Part shown: positions 26,710 to 36,787 of the stretch, piece after piece
Position numbering within the stretch: the first letter of the stretch is position 1
Layout: each line of letters opens with the position of its first letter
NCBI RefSeq assembly: GCF_003308995.1
Contig: NZ_QFFJ01000002.1
Span: forward strand, 2,914,001 to 2,978,000
Direction of reading: 5' to 3'
Length of the DNA: 64,000 nt
From: Chitinophaga flava
GTDB lineage: Bacteria > Bacteroidota > Bacteroidia > Chitinophagales > Chitinophagaceae
Notes under the pieces: generated by a model
What the model was told of the DNA's origin: nothing
The model's database searches: none
The model's input: only the letters and a program-made list of their open reading frames with translations
Made by a program: the position numbers and the translations under genes

Positions 26710-27891
26710 ATGGATGCATCACGTTTTAGTTATTTACTGGAACAATATAAGTCCGGCTGCCTCTCTGCCTCCGAACAGGAAGAGCTGTTTGGTTTTGCCG
26801 GAGAAGGAGATGAGCATGACTGGCAGGAATTATTAAGTCCATGGATGAACGAAGAAGCTGGCTTTGCGGAAAAGCTGGACCAGGAGCTTGTTGCAAGAGA
26901 ACTGGCAATGGTATTATCGACCGATAGGCAGACTCCTGGCGGTTTACGTGAGATGCCGCCTGCTGTTCACCGGATCCATTTTATACGTCGCTGGGGATGG
27001 GCTGCAGCCGTGCTGGCGGGCTTGCTGACATTGGGCACTTATTATTTTATTGATCACCGCAAAGAGCCATCCGGAAATACGATCGCGAAGATATCTGATG
27101 TTCGGCCGGGGTCGAGTAAGGCCATCCTAACGTTGGCTGATGGCTCCCATATCACACTTGATAGTACTGGCAACCAGGTTATCTTGCAGGGAACGGCTGC
27201 TGTACATCAGCAAAATGGTAGTCTGCAGTATGAAGTAAAAGGCCAGGAAACAGGTGTCGGTTATAATCAGTTGAGTACTCCACGGCAAGGACAGTTCCGG
27301 CTGGTATTGGCAGACGGAACAAAAGTCTGGCTGAATGCTGCCAGCTCTATCCGCTATCCAACAGCGTTTACCGGAAAAGAAAGAAATGTGGAAGTAACCG
27401 GGGAGGCCTATTTTGAGGTAGCAGCGAACGCGCATCAACCATTTATAGTAACAGTGAACAATACAGCCATACAGGTGCTGGGGACCTCTTTTAATATTAA
27501 TGCTTATCCCGAGGAAGGCCATACAAGTGCCACTCTGGTATCGGGATTGATAAAGGTAAATACCGGGCAGGAAAGTCTTTTGTTACAGCCCGGCAAAACA
27601 GCGGCTGTAATGCCCAATGGAAGCACCACTGTTTCAACTGCTAATCTGAAAGCGGTGATGGCCTGGAAAGATGGCTTCTTCTGGTTTGAGAACGCAGATA
27701 TTAAAACAGTGATGCGGCAACTGGCTCGCTGGTACAATATAGAAGTGGAATTCCGGGGAGCAGTGCCCAAGACCACTTTCAGCGGAGAAATTGAAAGATC
27801 GCTCACCCTCGAACAGGTATTACAGGGGCTGGGATCTAATGAATTACATTATATTTTCGGGAATGGAAATAAGCTTATCATTCAACAGTAA
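26710..27891 (+). CDS. FecR family anti-sigma factor (import locus 2)
   Basis: Start ATG at 26710 (MDASRFSYLLEQYKSG); a TTG at 26635 is in frame but adds an unlike extension. About 393 residues: N-terminal sigma-binding part, membrane helix at about 96-115 (WGWAAAVLAGLLTLGTYYFI), FecR domain (TPRQGQFRLVLADGTKVWLN, EVTGEAYFEVAANAHQPFIV) and C-terminal DUF4974 (FFWFENADIKTVMRQLARWYNI). It should sit in the inner membrane and read the STN domain of the SusC encoded next. Confidence 0.95.
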   Translation: MDASRFSYLLEQYKSGCLSASEQEELFGFAGEGDEHDWQELLSPWMNEEAGFAEKLDQELVARELAMVLSTDRQTPGGLREMPPAVHRIHFIRRWGWAAAVLAGLLTLGTYYFIDHRKEPSGNTIAKISDVRPGSSKAILTLADGSHITLDSTGNQVILQGTAAVHQQNGSLQYEVKGQETGVGYNQLSTPRQGQFRLVLADGTKVWLNAASSIRYPTAFTGKERNVEVTGEAYFEVAANAHQPFIVTVNNTAIQVLGTSFNINAYPEEGHTSATLVSGLIKVNTGQESLLLQPGKTAAVMPNGSTTVSTANLKAVMAWKDGFFWFENADIKTVMRQLARWYNIEVEFRGAVPKTTFSGEIERSLTLEQVLQGLGSNELHYIFGNGNKLIIQQ

Positions 27892-28066
27892 CATAATGCC
27901 ATAATAGAAGCCAAAATCAAGCAGCGGAGAAAATTCTGAAACAAGTTGGTGAACAAAATGAAAAAACCGGGTGTCAGTGAGGCGTCCTGCCCCCGGCTTG
28001 TCATGACGTTTAACTTGAATCAGCATAAACCGCTGCTCATTTCTTAAACTCAAATGATGCAAGCGT

Positions 28067-31000
28067 ATGCAAATTAAAGGTGACAATGTCCCTATCATCC
28101 TTCCTATGAGGAGAAGAAAGCCTACAACAATCAAAAACCAATCATTCAGTAAAGCCGGCAGCGTGGTGCTGCTGGCGCTACTACTGCAACTCAGTACGGC
28201 TGTGCAGGCACAAAAAGTCAGCTATTCAGGGAAAGCGTCGCCTGCGCAACTGTTTTCCATGCTCTCCGAGCAAACGGGGTACAAGTTCTTTTATACGAAT
28301 GATGGCCTTAGCGGCATGAAACCTGTCTCGGTGCAACTAAAAGACGTGCCGCTGGAAAAAGCATTGAGCACTATACTGGAGGGGCTGCCATTGGAATATG
28401 TGATCCAGGGCAAGACCGTATTTATCCGGAAAAAGGGTGGGGCAAAAAATTCACTTGTTCAGGAGCAGGAACAAGTGCAGCAGGAATTGCCACGTGTACA
28501 TGGTGTTGTAACAGATGAACAGGGAAACCCACTGCCTGGTATTACAGTCATGACAAAGCGCGACAAACGTGTTGTTGCAACAAATGAAAAAGGCTTTTTT
28601 GTGTTTCCCGCAGAGAAAGGCGATACGCTGATATTCAGGAGTATCAGTTATGAAACGCGCCTGGTACCAGTAAGATTCGGTGAACAGATGAGTGTGACGC
28701 TGAAACAACAGTTGTCACAATTATCAGCTGTAACCGTAGTATACAATACCGGTTACCAGCAGGTGAGCAAGGAAAGGGCTACTGGCTCTTTTGCTAAACC
28801 TGACATGGAGATTTTCAAGAATAGGGTAGGCAGCCGGGATGTAACAGATATCATTGGCCGATTGGATGGACAGGTGGCAGGTCTCAATGTGAGCGCTGGT
28901 CTCAACAATGTAAAGGCCAGGTCCAATGCTAATGGCATTGTATCAAGGAAAAGCCTGATCCGGGGAAATAGCAGCGTGATGCTGGATATGGAGCCGTTGT
29001 ACGTGATCAATGGTATGGTTTCCCCTGATTTCAGTGCTGTGAACCAGGATGATATAGAAGACATCACGGTGCTCAAAGATGCGGCGGCAGCTGCCATCTA
29101 CGGTGCCCGGGCAGCTAATGGTGTGGTGGTCATCACTACCCGTGAAGGTAAAAAGAACCAGCGCATGAACATTGATTATAGTGGTTCTGTAACTGTTCAG
29201 AGCAAGCCGGAGTGGGCTCATGATCCAATGCTTAACAGCAGGCAGTTCATACAGGCGGCACGGGAAGTATTTGACCCGGTACGCTATCCATGGGCCAGTG
29301 TTTCCTCTGGTTATGTAGCTCCTCACGATATGATCCTTTACAACCAGTATCGGGGACTGATTTCCGCAGATCAGGCCAACAAGAGCCTTGATAGTCTGGC
29401 CAACATTGATGGAAGATCACAGATGTTAAGTCTTACCACCCGGCCTTCTGTAACTACCAGCCATACCATCTCTGCCTCCGGCGGTACCAATATTTATTCC
29501 TATTACCTTTCCATGGGGTATGTAAATGTTCAGGGCATCAATAGAGGACAGGAGAGCAATAGTTACAGACTGAACCTCACCCAGCATTTAAATGCCGGCA
29601 AACGCGTCACCATTACCTTGAACACTGCACTGAACAACACCGTCAATACCAGTAAGGCCATATTGAGCCTCATGAATGATGTGTTGCCTTATCAGCAGTT
29701 CCAGGATGCAAATGGCAGAAGTATCAATATGCCTTATATGACAGGTTATGGCGATTCACTTCGGCAGGATTACCAGGCCCGCAGCCGTATTAACCTGGAC
29801 TATTACCCACTGGAAGATCTAAACTATCAGCAAAATAAACAGACCAATCTGAGCGCGAATGTAAACGCCAGAGTGGGCGTGAAGCTGTGGAAAGGGCTCC
29901 GGTTTGAGGGCGCTTATGGCTATCAGAAAACCCCTGGTACCTATGATACTTATACCGACAATAGGAACCTCAACCTGCGGAAAACGCTGCTGAGCTTTAC
30001 CGTGGCGCCTACCGCTGCTTCTACCCCTGTGTATTATCTGCCGGTGACGGGAGGCACTTACAATACCAGCACCAACGACCAGCATAACTGGATGGTGCGT
30101 AACCAGCTGGTGTATGAGGCCAAGCCACGGCAAGGAAAAGATGCACTTACCCTGCAGGCAGGACAGGAAGCGCAGGAACAATACGCTTTTAACTCCAGTA
30201 CTTACATATATGGATATAACCGGGATTTGGGTACGTATCCGGTGCTCGACTATCTTACCATGTCCAAAGGAGTACAAGGTACTGTAACCGGCACAGGGTA
30301 TCTGAACGGTACTTTCTACACGGTTGCTAAAACTGTCACACGTTTCAATTCCTACTTTGCGATGGCAAGCTACTCTTTTAACCAGAAGTACAGTGCTGAC
30401 ATGAGCTGGAGACAAGACCAGAGCAGCCTTTTTGGTAGTGACGTGTCTTCACAGAACAAACCGGTATGGAGCTTGGGTGGCAAATGGAGGATAGATAAGG
30501 AATCATTCATGTCTGGGGTCAAATGGATTGATGCGCTTGCGCTGAGAAGTACTTATGGCATTCTGGGAAATTCGCCTTACGTAGGGGCTGCAACGTTGTA
30601 TGATGTACTGAGTCCCAATTCACAGGCATCGAGTGGTGGTATAGCCGGAGATGGCATGAGCATCAGAAGTGCGGCCAATAGAAAACTCTCCTGGGAAAGT
30701 GTGAAAGTTATCAATATGGGGATCGACTTTGCCTTGTTCAACAATCGCATCAATGGTAGTATTGAAGGATATAGTAAGACAACAGTTGACCTGCTCAGTT
30801 ATCTTCCTGCAAATCCATTTACAGGATTCACTCAAATCGCCGGTAATCTCGGAAAGGCAAACAACAAAGGGATAGAGATCACGTTGAATTCAGAGAACAT
30901 CCGCACGAATGATTTCAGGTGGACTACCCGGTGGGTATTCGGCTATAACCAGAATAAACTGCTATCCTGGGGCGTAAATTCACCGATGTACAACACAACA

Positions 31001-31708
31001 AGTTCTAAAATAGGGTCCGCTAAGGTGGCTGGTTATGCACTCGGCGCGGTGTTCGCCTACAATTATGCAGGGCTCGACAGTTTAGGCGATCCGCAAATAA
31101 AGCTGGCCAATAATAAGGTGACCAAAAATCCCAACATCGCAACTGGTGACGACCTGGTATATAAGGGCGTTTCACAGCCTAAATTCAGCGGAGGACTTAC
31201 CAACACTTTCAGTTATAAAGGTATTTCCCTGTCTGCAAATCTCATCTACAACCTTGGTCATGTGATGCGCAGGGTTGTGACCTATACAAGCTCCGGCCGT
31301 CTTGCCAACCGTGCCTACTTCGGTGGTAATCTCAGAACAGATTTTCTTGACCGCTGGCAAAAACCAGGTGATGAAGCATTTACCAATGTGCCTTCCTATG
31401 TTTCCAGTCCGGCAATTGATTATAACCGCAGAAATATGGACTACTTTAACTATGCAGACATAAATGTGGTAAGCGCTTCCTATATAAAACTCAGGGATAT
31501 TTCCTTATCATACGAGCTGCAGCCGGCTTTGGTGAAAAGTTTAAGATTACAACGTGCCAGTGTCTTTGCGCAGGCCAGCAACTTTATGATATGGAAAGCC
31601 AATCATTACGGTATTGATCCGGAATACAATGCGGACCCGAGTGTCGGAAGTTCATTTGTTCCATTGTCTAAACACAGCTATAGCCTGGGGTTAAGAGTAA
31701 CACTTTAA
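28067..31708 (+). CDS. SusC/RagA-type TonB-dependent outer-membrane transporter (import locus 2)
   Basis: 1213 residues from the ATG at 28067; the ATG at 28106 (MRRRKPTTIKNQ) is an alternative. Signal sequence VVLLALLLQLSTAVQAQ, STN domain (about 50-125, SMLSEQTGYKFFYTNDGL), carboxypeptidase-regulatory-like domain (about 145-215), plug (SLIRGNSSVMLDMEPLYVI, DAAAAAIYGARAANGVVVI) and a beta barrel ending HSYSLGLRVTL. The 175-base leader before it holds a small GC-rich hairpin (27967-27996). It forms a pair with the SusD 21 bases downstream and signals to the FecR upstream. No carbohydrate-active gene is nearby, so the substrate may not be a glycan. Confidence 0.95.
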   Translation: MQIKGDNVPIILPMRRRKPTTIKNQSFSKAGSVVLLALLLQLSTAVQAQKVSYSGKASPAQLFSMLSEQTGYKFFYTNDGLSGMKPVSVQLKDVPLEKALSTILEGLPLEYVIQGKTVFIRKKGGAKNSLVQEQEQVQQELPRVHGVVTDEQGNPLPGITVMTKRDKRVVATNEKGFFVFPAEKGDTLIFRSISYETRLVPVRFGEQMSVTLKQQLSQLSAVTVVYNTGYQQVSKERATGSFAKPDMEIFKNRVGSRDVTDIIGRLDGQVAGLNVSAGLNNVKARSNANGIVSRKSLIRGNSSVMLDMEPLYVINGMVSPDFSAVNQDDIEDITVLKDAAAAAIYGARAANGVVVITTREGKKNQRMNIDYSGSVTVQSKPEWAHDPMLNSRQFIQAAREVFDPVRYPWASVSSGYVAPHDMILYNQYRGLISADQANKSLDSLANIDGRSQMLSLTTRPSVTTSHTISASGGTNIYSYYLSMGYVNVQGINRGQESNSYRLNLTQHLNAGKRVTITLNTALNNTVNTSKAILSLMNDVLPYQQFQDANGRSINMPYMTGYGDSLRQDYQARSRINLDYYPLEDLNYQQNKQTNLSANVNARVGVKLWKGLRFEGAYGYQKTPGTYDTYTDNRNLNLRKTLLSFTVAPTAASTPVYYLPVTGGTYNTSTNDQHNWMVRNQLVYEAKPRQGKDALTLQAGQEAQEQYAFNSSTYIYGYNRDLGTYPVLDYLTMSKGVQGTVTGTGYLNGTFYTVAKTVTRFNSYFAMASYSFNQKYSADMSWRQDQSSLFGSDVSSQNKPVWSLGGKWRIDKESFMSGVKWIDALALRSTYGILGNSPYVGAATLYDVLSPNSQASSGGIAGDGMSIRSAANRKLSWESVKVINMGIDFALFNNRINGSIEGYSKTTVDLLSYLPANPFTGFTQIAGNLGKANNKGIEITLNSENIRTNDFRWTTRWVFGYNQNKLLSWGVNSPMYNTTSSKIGSAKVAGYALGAVFAYNYAGLDSLGDPQIKLANNKVTKNPNIATGDDLVYKGVSQPKFSGGLTNTFSYKGISLSANLIYNLGHVMRRVVTYTSSGRLANRAYFGGNLRTDFLDRWQKPGDEAFTNVPSYVSSPAIDYNRRNMDYFNYADINVVSASYIKLRDISLSYELQPALVKSLRLQRASVFAQASNFMIWKANHYGIDPEYNADPSVGSSFVPLSKHSYSLGLRVTL

Positions 31709-31729
31709 TCTGATTTTAAATAACACAGC

Positions 31730-33208
31730 ATGATGAAGAAATTACTATATATCCTGATCTGCGTCACAACCCCTGTAGCTTTTACCGCTTGTAGCAAAAG
31801 CTTTCTGGAGATGGTGCCACTGGGCAGTCAGGTGGCATCTTCTACATCCGATTATGATAAACTGATGAACAGTCCTGATTTCTATCAGTCCCGTAATGCA
31901 GGGGGATGGCAGGAAGTCGTATTAATGGAAGATGACCTGGCGGCAGAGGATGGACTGTTCAGTCCTGTTTCCCAACATATGACCAGGCTTTTCCAGTGGC
32001 AGGATGTGATCTACTATCCGAATGATTCATATCAGCGTCAACCATTGTTGCTGAGTGGCCTCATGAGCAATATGTACCAGTTGAACAAGATTATCAACGA
32101 GGTCATGAATTCCACCGAAGGAACGGACGCGCAGAAAAGGAGCATCCGCGCGGAAGCCCGTGCAACCCGTGCCTGGAGCAATTTCCAGCTCATTAATCTT
32201 TATGGAAAACCATATCAGGCTGCTACGGCAGGCACTGACCTGGGTTTCCCTATTATTACGCAGGCGGATATCACAGTTACCGAATTTAAAAGAGGTACTG
32301 TGCAGGAAATGTATGATTTTATTATCAAGGACCTTACAGAAGCCCTGCCCGACCTGCCGGTAGTTCCTGCTATCCGTACCCGTATGTCCAAACCGGCAGT
32401 AGAAGGTTTGTTAGGTAAAATATACCTGTTTATGGGTCGGTATAATGATGCCTTGCCAATGCTGAATGCAGCTTTCAACGACCTGGGAGCAGGCAGTGCC
32501 CAATTGTATGATTATAACCAGACCATGGGAACCGGCGGCTCCTTCCTGCCTATGGACCCCAATCTTGGTCCAACCAAAGGGCCTGGTAATAATTTTATTG
32601 ACCTGAGAGAATCCGTGCTCTTCAAGGTCTATTCTAATGGCCGATATAATGGGAATTTGTATGGTAATAACGGGCTGGTGCTGACACCGCAAACAGCAGC
32701 CCTGTACGGAGCTTCCGATCTTCGCTTGCTCCTGTATACCAACAAGAATCCTGACGGGTCCCTCAATGCCGGTGGACGCCTGAGAAAATATGGTGTGCAG
32801 TACACCAGGTATGGGCTGGAGTTATCGGAATTATATCTGTTGCGAGCCGAATGCAAAGCACGGCTCAACGACCAGCCGGGTGCTGTAGCGGATGTGGAAA
32901 CACTGCGTCAGCATCGCATGCCGGCTGCCGACGCAGCGGTGCCGGCTGTTGTAACGGGCGACCAGGTTGCACTGATCAAATTCATTATTGAAGAGCGTAT
33001 CCGTGAATTTGCCATGGAAGGTTACCGCTGGTTTGATATGCGCCGCCTTTCTGTAGACCCACTGTTCGCCGGAATAACGTTTACGCATACACTGTATAAA
33101 AAGGATGGCAGCACAACGTCATATACGCTGCGCCAACCAGACCGCCTGGTCTTGCAGCTACCGTACCTTTTCATGCAATACAATCCAGGCATGCCTAACA
33201 ACCCATAA
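31730..33208 (+). CDS. SusD/RagB-type surface lipoprotein (import locus 2)
   Basis: 492 residues with a lipoprotein signal ending FTAC (Cys21), then SKSFLEMVPLG. The family helices are visible (IRAEARATRAWSNFQLINLY, LYLLRAECKARLNDQPGAVA) and the signature FAMEGYRWFDMRRLSVD is near residue 425. It belongs to the SusD subgroup found in non-glycan and glycan loci alike. It sits between the SusC gene and the ABC ATPase gene, with only 27 bases before the latter. Confidence 0.95.
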   Translation: MMKKLLYILICVTTPVAFTACSKSFLEMVPLGSQVASSTSDYDKLMNSPDFYQSRNAGGWQEVVLMEDDLAAEDGLFSPVSQHMTRLFQWQDVIYYPNDSYQRQPLLLSGLMSNMYQLNKIINEVMNSTEGTDAQKRSIRAEARATRAWSNFQLINLYGKPYQAATAGTDLGFPIITQADITVTEFKRGTVQEMYDFIIKDLTEALPDLPVVPAIRTRMSKPAVEGLLGKIYLFMGRYNDALPMLNAAFNDLGAGSAQLYDYNQTMGTGGSFLPMDPNLGPTKGPGNNFIDLRESVLFKVYSNGRYNGNLYGNNGLVLTPQTAALYGASDLRLLLYTNKNPDGSLNAGGRLRKYGVQYTRYGLELSELYLLRAECKARLNDQPGAVADVETLRQHRMPAADAAVPAVVTGDQVALIKFIIEERIREFAMEGYRWFDMRRLSVDPLFAGITFTHTLYKKDGSTTSYTLRQPDRLVLQLPYLFMQYNPGMPNNP

Positions 33209-33235
33209 ATCATAGCAATCATAGCAATAAACATA

Positions 33236-34165
33236 ATGAACAGCATCGTAAAAATTGAGCATCTCTCTCACAAATATTCCGCTGCCTGGGCGATCCGTGA
33301 TATCAACATGGAGTTCAGCCAGACAGGCATAGTGGGACTATTGGGTTCTAATGGCGCGGGAAAGTCTACCACAATGAATATCCTTTGTGGAACGCTTAAC
33401 CAAACCGAAGGACAGGTGTATATTAATGGATTCAACATGAGAGAACAGCCGCAACTGGCCAAAAGAGAAGTGGGCTTCCTGCCACAGCAGGCGCCCCTTC
33501 ACCTGGAGCTGACGGTAGACGAGTATCTGACCTATTGTGCCAACCTGCGGCAGGTGCCGAAAGATAAGGTGCAGAAAGCATTAGCGGAAGTAAAGGAACG
33601 TTGCAGTATTACCCATTTCAGCAAGCGGTTGTTGCGTAACCTCTCCGGTGGCTACCGGCAGCGTGTGGGCATCGCTCAGGCTATTATTCACCGTCCCCGC
33701 CTGGTAGTGCTGGACGAACCTACCAATGGTCTGGACCCTAACCAGATCATAGAGGTGAGAGCACTGATCAAAGAGATAGCGAAGGATTGTCTCGTAATCT
33801 TTTCATCACATATCCTCACAGAGGTACAACTGCTCTGTAAAGACATCAGGATGATTGAGGGTGGCAAGATTGTTTTTGCTGATACGATGGACGCCTTTAA
33901 TAATTACGTAGAACCCCGCAGTGTAGTCATACACCTGGAAAACGCACCGGCTGAGGCTGCACTGCATCAAGTAGCCGGTGTGACCAGGGTGGAGTTCCTC
34001 ACAGAAAAGCTGCTGCGGGTACATTTCGACTGCGACCAGGAAATAGCTGAAAGGCTGACTGCTGCTGCAGTGCATAATGGCTGGCGCCTGCGTGAGATCA
34101 ACTTCGATAAGACCGCGCTGGATACCATCTTCAAACAACTGTCTATTAAATCCTCTCAATCTTAA
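33236..34165 (+). CDS. ABC transporter ATP-binding protein, GldA-like
   Basis: 309 residues with Walker A GSNGAGKST (37-45), Q-loop near LPQQ, signature LSGGYRQR (136-143), Walker B LVVLDEP (156-162) and the H-loop in FSSHIL. A C-terminal extension of about 90 residues is typical of ABC-2-type export ATPases such as GldA, NatA and CcmA. It is cytoplasmic and powers the permease encoded 18 bases downstream. Its position directly behind SusD suggests one transcript with import locus 2. Confidence 0.95.
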   Translation: MNSIVKIEHLSHKYSAAWAIRDINMEFSQTGIVGLLGSNGAGKSTTMNILCGTLNQTEGQVYINGFNMREQPQLAKREVGFLPQQAPLHLELTVDEYLTYCANLRQVPKDKVQKALAEVKERCSITHFSKRLLRNLSGGYRQRVGIAQAIIHRPRLVVLDEPTNGLDPNQIIEVRALIKEIAKDCLVIFSSHILTEVQLLCKDIRMIEGGKIVFADTMDAFNNYVEPRSVVIHLENAPAEAALHQVAGVTRVEFLTEKLLRVHFDCDQEIAERLTAAAVHNGWRLREINFDKTALDTIFKQLSIKSSQS

Positions 34166-34183
34166 TTCTCTGATCATTCATAA

Positions 34184-36502
34184 ATGAAAACGATTATCAA
34201 AATTGCAAAGACGGAACTACGTACACTTTTCTATTCGCCGATAGTCTGGTTCCTGATGATTGCGTTCCTCGTACAGTGTGCCCTGACCTACATGGGCCTG
34301 CTGGAGCGTTACCTCAATTACCAGGAAGCTGGTGGCATATCTGCAACGTTCATAGCGAACCTCACCCAAAGAATATTTCTCAGTCAGGATGGCTTTTTTA
34401 ATTCAGTGATGGATAAGCTGTATCTCTATATACCATTGCTGACAATGGGGCTTGTCAGCCGGGAAACCAGCAGTGGTACCATGCGGTTGCTTTATTCTTC
34501 ACCAGTAAAGGTATGGCAGATCGTACTTGGGAAGTATGCGGCCACCATGGTATATAGCCTGATGATGGTCGGAATTGCCGCCATTTTTATGGTGGCAGGC
34601 GTCTTCAATATCCAGTCGGTAGATGTGGGTATGCTGCTTTCCGCTACCCTGGGCTTTTATCTGTTGCTGTGTACTTATGCAGCCATCGGTCTTTTCATGT
34701 CATGCCTCTCCACTTACCAGGTAGTAGCGGCCATCAGTACATTTGTAGCGATTGCAGCCCTGAGTTATGTTGGTTCTCTTTGGCAGAATATTGATTTTGT
34801 AAGAGATCTTACCTATTTCCTTTCGTTGTCAGGACGTGCACACAAGTTATTGGGAGGGTTAATCTCCACAGGCGACGTACTTTACTTCGTACTGGTTACG
34901 GCCATGTTCCTGGCTTTTAGTTATCTCAAACTGAAAGGTGGAATGGAGTCTAAGCCAATGATCGTAAAAGGTGCGCGGTATGTTGTCGTGTTCATGCTGG
35001 TGCTGTTATTAGGATATTTCAGCTCACGCCCCCGTTTTACCGGTTACTATGATGCCACTGCTCTGAAATCCAATACACTTACGCCTAAATTGCAGAACAT
35101 TACTAAAGCGTTTGACGATGGTCCTCTTGAGATAATTGCTTATAACAATCTGTTAAACCGGAATTATTATATGGGCCTGCCTCAAGCCCGGAACGGATTT
35201 ATCGGGAGATGGGGAACCTATTTAAGGTTCAAACCGGACATCAACTTCCAGTTTGTAAACTATTATGACAGCACATATGATGACAGCCAGGACGACCTCA
35301 AATACTACAAGGGTAAAAGCCTTAAGGAAATAGCAGAGCAGAAAGCAAAGGCACAGAAGCTGGATATAAATATTTTTAGAACACCAGCAGAGATCCGGAA
35401 AATGATAGACCTGAAGCCGGAGCTCAGTCGCTTTGTTATGCAACTGCGCTATAAGAATAAAACCACCTTTCTTCGTGTCTTTAAGGATATGGAATTTTTT
35501 CCGGGTGAATCGGAGATAGCTGCTGCCTTTAAACGTCTGCAACAGTCTAGGATGCCCAAAATCGCTTTCCTGACAGGAGAACTGGAACGTAGCATTCATA
35601 ACTCAGGAGACAGGGAATACAAGAAGCTGAACAATGAACCCACCTTTAGGCATGCTCTGATAAACCAGGGGTTTGATGTAGATACGGTTAATGCGCAAGC
35701 AGCCGATATTCCGACCGATATTACTGCCCTGGTGGTGGCTGATCCTAAGGCATCCCTTAGCGAAACTGTCCTGACAAAACTTAGAAAATACATTGATAAC
35801 GGTGGCAACCTGTTGATAGCCGGTGAGCCCGGAAAACAGGCAGTGCTTAATCCCCTGCTGCAAAGCCTGGGTGTACAGCTGATGGATGGTATCATTGCGC
35901 AGCCAGGCAAAGATATGGCGCCCGACATGGCACTACCTTACCTGACCAGTACAGCTGCGACGTTTACGCAACAAGTAGGCAAAGCTTATAAAGACAGTTT
36001 GCGTGTATCCATGCCTGGTGCAACTGGCCTTACATGGGATAACAATAGTGGCTTTACTGTAAAACCGCTGTTAATCTCCGATGCTACTCAGAGCTGGATT
36101 AAAAAGGACAAGCTGGTGACTGATTCTGGTCAGATCGTTTTTTCTGCCGCCAATGGCGATGACAAAAGATCAGTGCCGCTGGCCCTGAGCCTTAGCCGGA
36201 AAGTGCACGGTAAAGAACAACGCATCATTGTAACAGGTGATGCAGACTGCATCTCCAACAGTGAGTTGACTGCTGTGCATGGAGATAAGCAATTTGCCAA
36301 TTTCTATTTTAGCACCTCGCTTTTCAGTTGGTTAAGCTATGGTGAGTTTCCTATCTATACCATCCTTCCGGAAGGTAATGACAAAAAAATAAACATAACA
36401 GCCAGCGGCCTTGAAGTACAGAAGATCTTTTTGCTGTGGGTGTTGCCAGGATTGTTGCTGGCTCTTGGAGCTGCTATATTGATCAGACGCAAAAGAAGAT
36501 AA
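34184..36502 (+). CDS. ABC-2 permease fused to a GldG-like domain
   Basis: 772 residues. The first 250 form a six-helix ABC-2/GldF-like permease (FYSPIVWFLMIAFLVQCALT, RETSSGTMRLLYSSPVKVWQ). After another helix (about 265-282) comes a large periplasmic GldG-like/ABC-type uncharacterised transport domain (about 285-740; MPKIAFLTGELERSIHN, NGGNLLIAGEPGKQ). A final membrane helix (FLLWVLPGLLLALGAAILIR) and a basic tail end the protein. In gliding Bacteroidota GldF and GldG are separate proteins that work with GldA; here both parts are in one chain. A 13-base inverted repeat follows the gene. Confidence 0.9.
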   Translation: MKTIIKIAKTELRTLFYSPIVWFLMIAFLVQCALTYMGLLERYLNYQEAGGISATFIANLTQRIFLSQDGFFNSVMDKLYLYIPLLTMGLVSRETSSGTMRLLYSSPVKVWQIVLGKYAATMVYSLMMVGIAAIFMVAGVFNIQSVDVGMLLSATLGFYLLLCTYAAIGLFMSCLSTYQVVAAISTFVAIAALSYVGSLWQNIDFVRDLTYFLSLSGRAHKLLGGLISTGDVLYFVLVTAMFLAFSYLKLKGGMESKPMIVKGARYVVVFMLVLLLGYFSSRPRFTGYYDATALKSNTLTPKLQNITKAFDDGPLEIIAYNNLLNRNYYMGLPQARNGFIGRWGTYLRFKPDINFQFVNYYDSTYDDSQDDLKYYKGKSLKEIAEQKAKAQKLDINIFRTPAEIRKMIDLKPELSRFVMQLRYKNKTTFLRVFKDMEFFPGESEIAAAFKRLQQSRMPKIAFLTGELERSIHNSGDREYKKLNNEPTFRHALINQGFDVDTVNAQAADIPTDITALVVADPKASLSETVLTKLRKYIDNGGNLLIAGEPGKQAVLNPLLQSLGVQLMDGIIAQPGKDMAPDMALPYLTSTAATFTQQVGKAYKDSLRVSMPGATGLTWDNNSGFTVKPLLISDATQSWIKKDKLVTDSGQIVFSAANGDDKRSVPLALSLSRKVHGKEQRIIVTGDADCISNSELTAVHGDKQFANFYFSTSLFSWLSYGEFPIYTILPEGNDKKINITASGLEVQKIFLLWVLPGLLLALGAAILIRRKRR

Positions 36503-36518
36503 ACACAATGTTATTTGT

Positions 36519-36570
36519 CACAGATAAGGAACACAGGACGATTAGCCATCCAGCGTATTCCTTATCTGTG
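36519..36570 (+). repeat. long inverted repeat after the ABC genes
   Basis: CACAGATAAGGAA (36519-36531) is repeated inverted as TTCCTTATCTGTG (36558-36570), with a 26-base loop, 17 bases after the ABC permease stop. No T tract follows. It is probably a 3'-end hairpin for import locus 2. The 36503-36787 spacer shows nothing else. Confidence 0.55.
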
Positions 36571-36787
36571 GCCTTGTTGACTAAATATCTTGATTCTGTT
36601 TTATAATCTGACAATGCAAATTTCCTATATATCTCATTGTCATAAAAATTATTAAAACAATCATGATGCATCATTTAAATAATAGTTTTCTGATGGCTGA
36701 TTGTCCAGGTATCTGAAACCTGCTCATTGGATTTGATCCCATTTATAACGGGATAAAGTACATTTGTTGGGGTTTTATCAACCTCAC

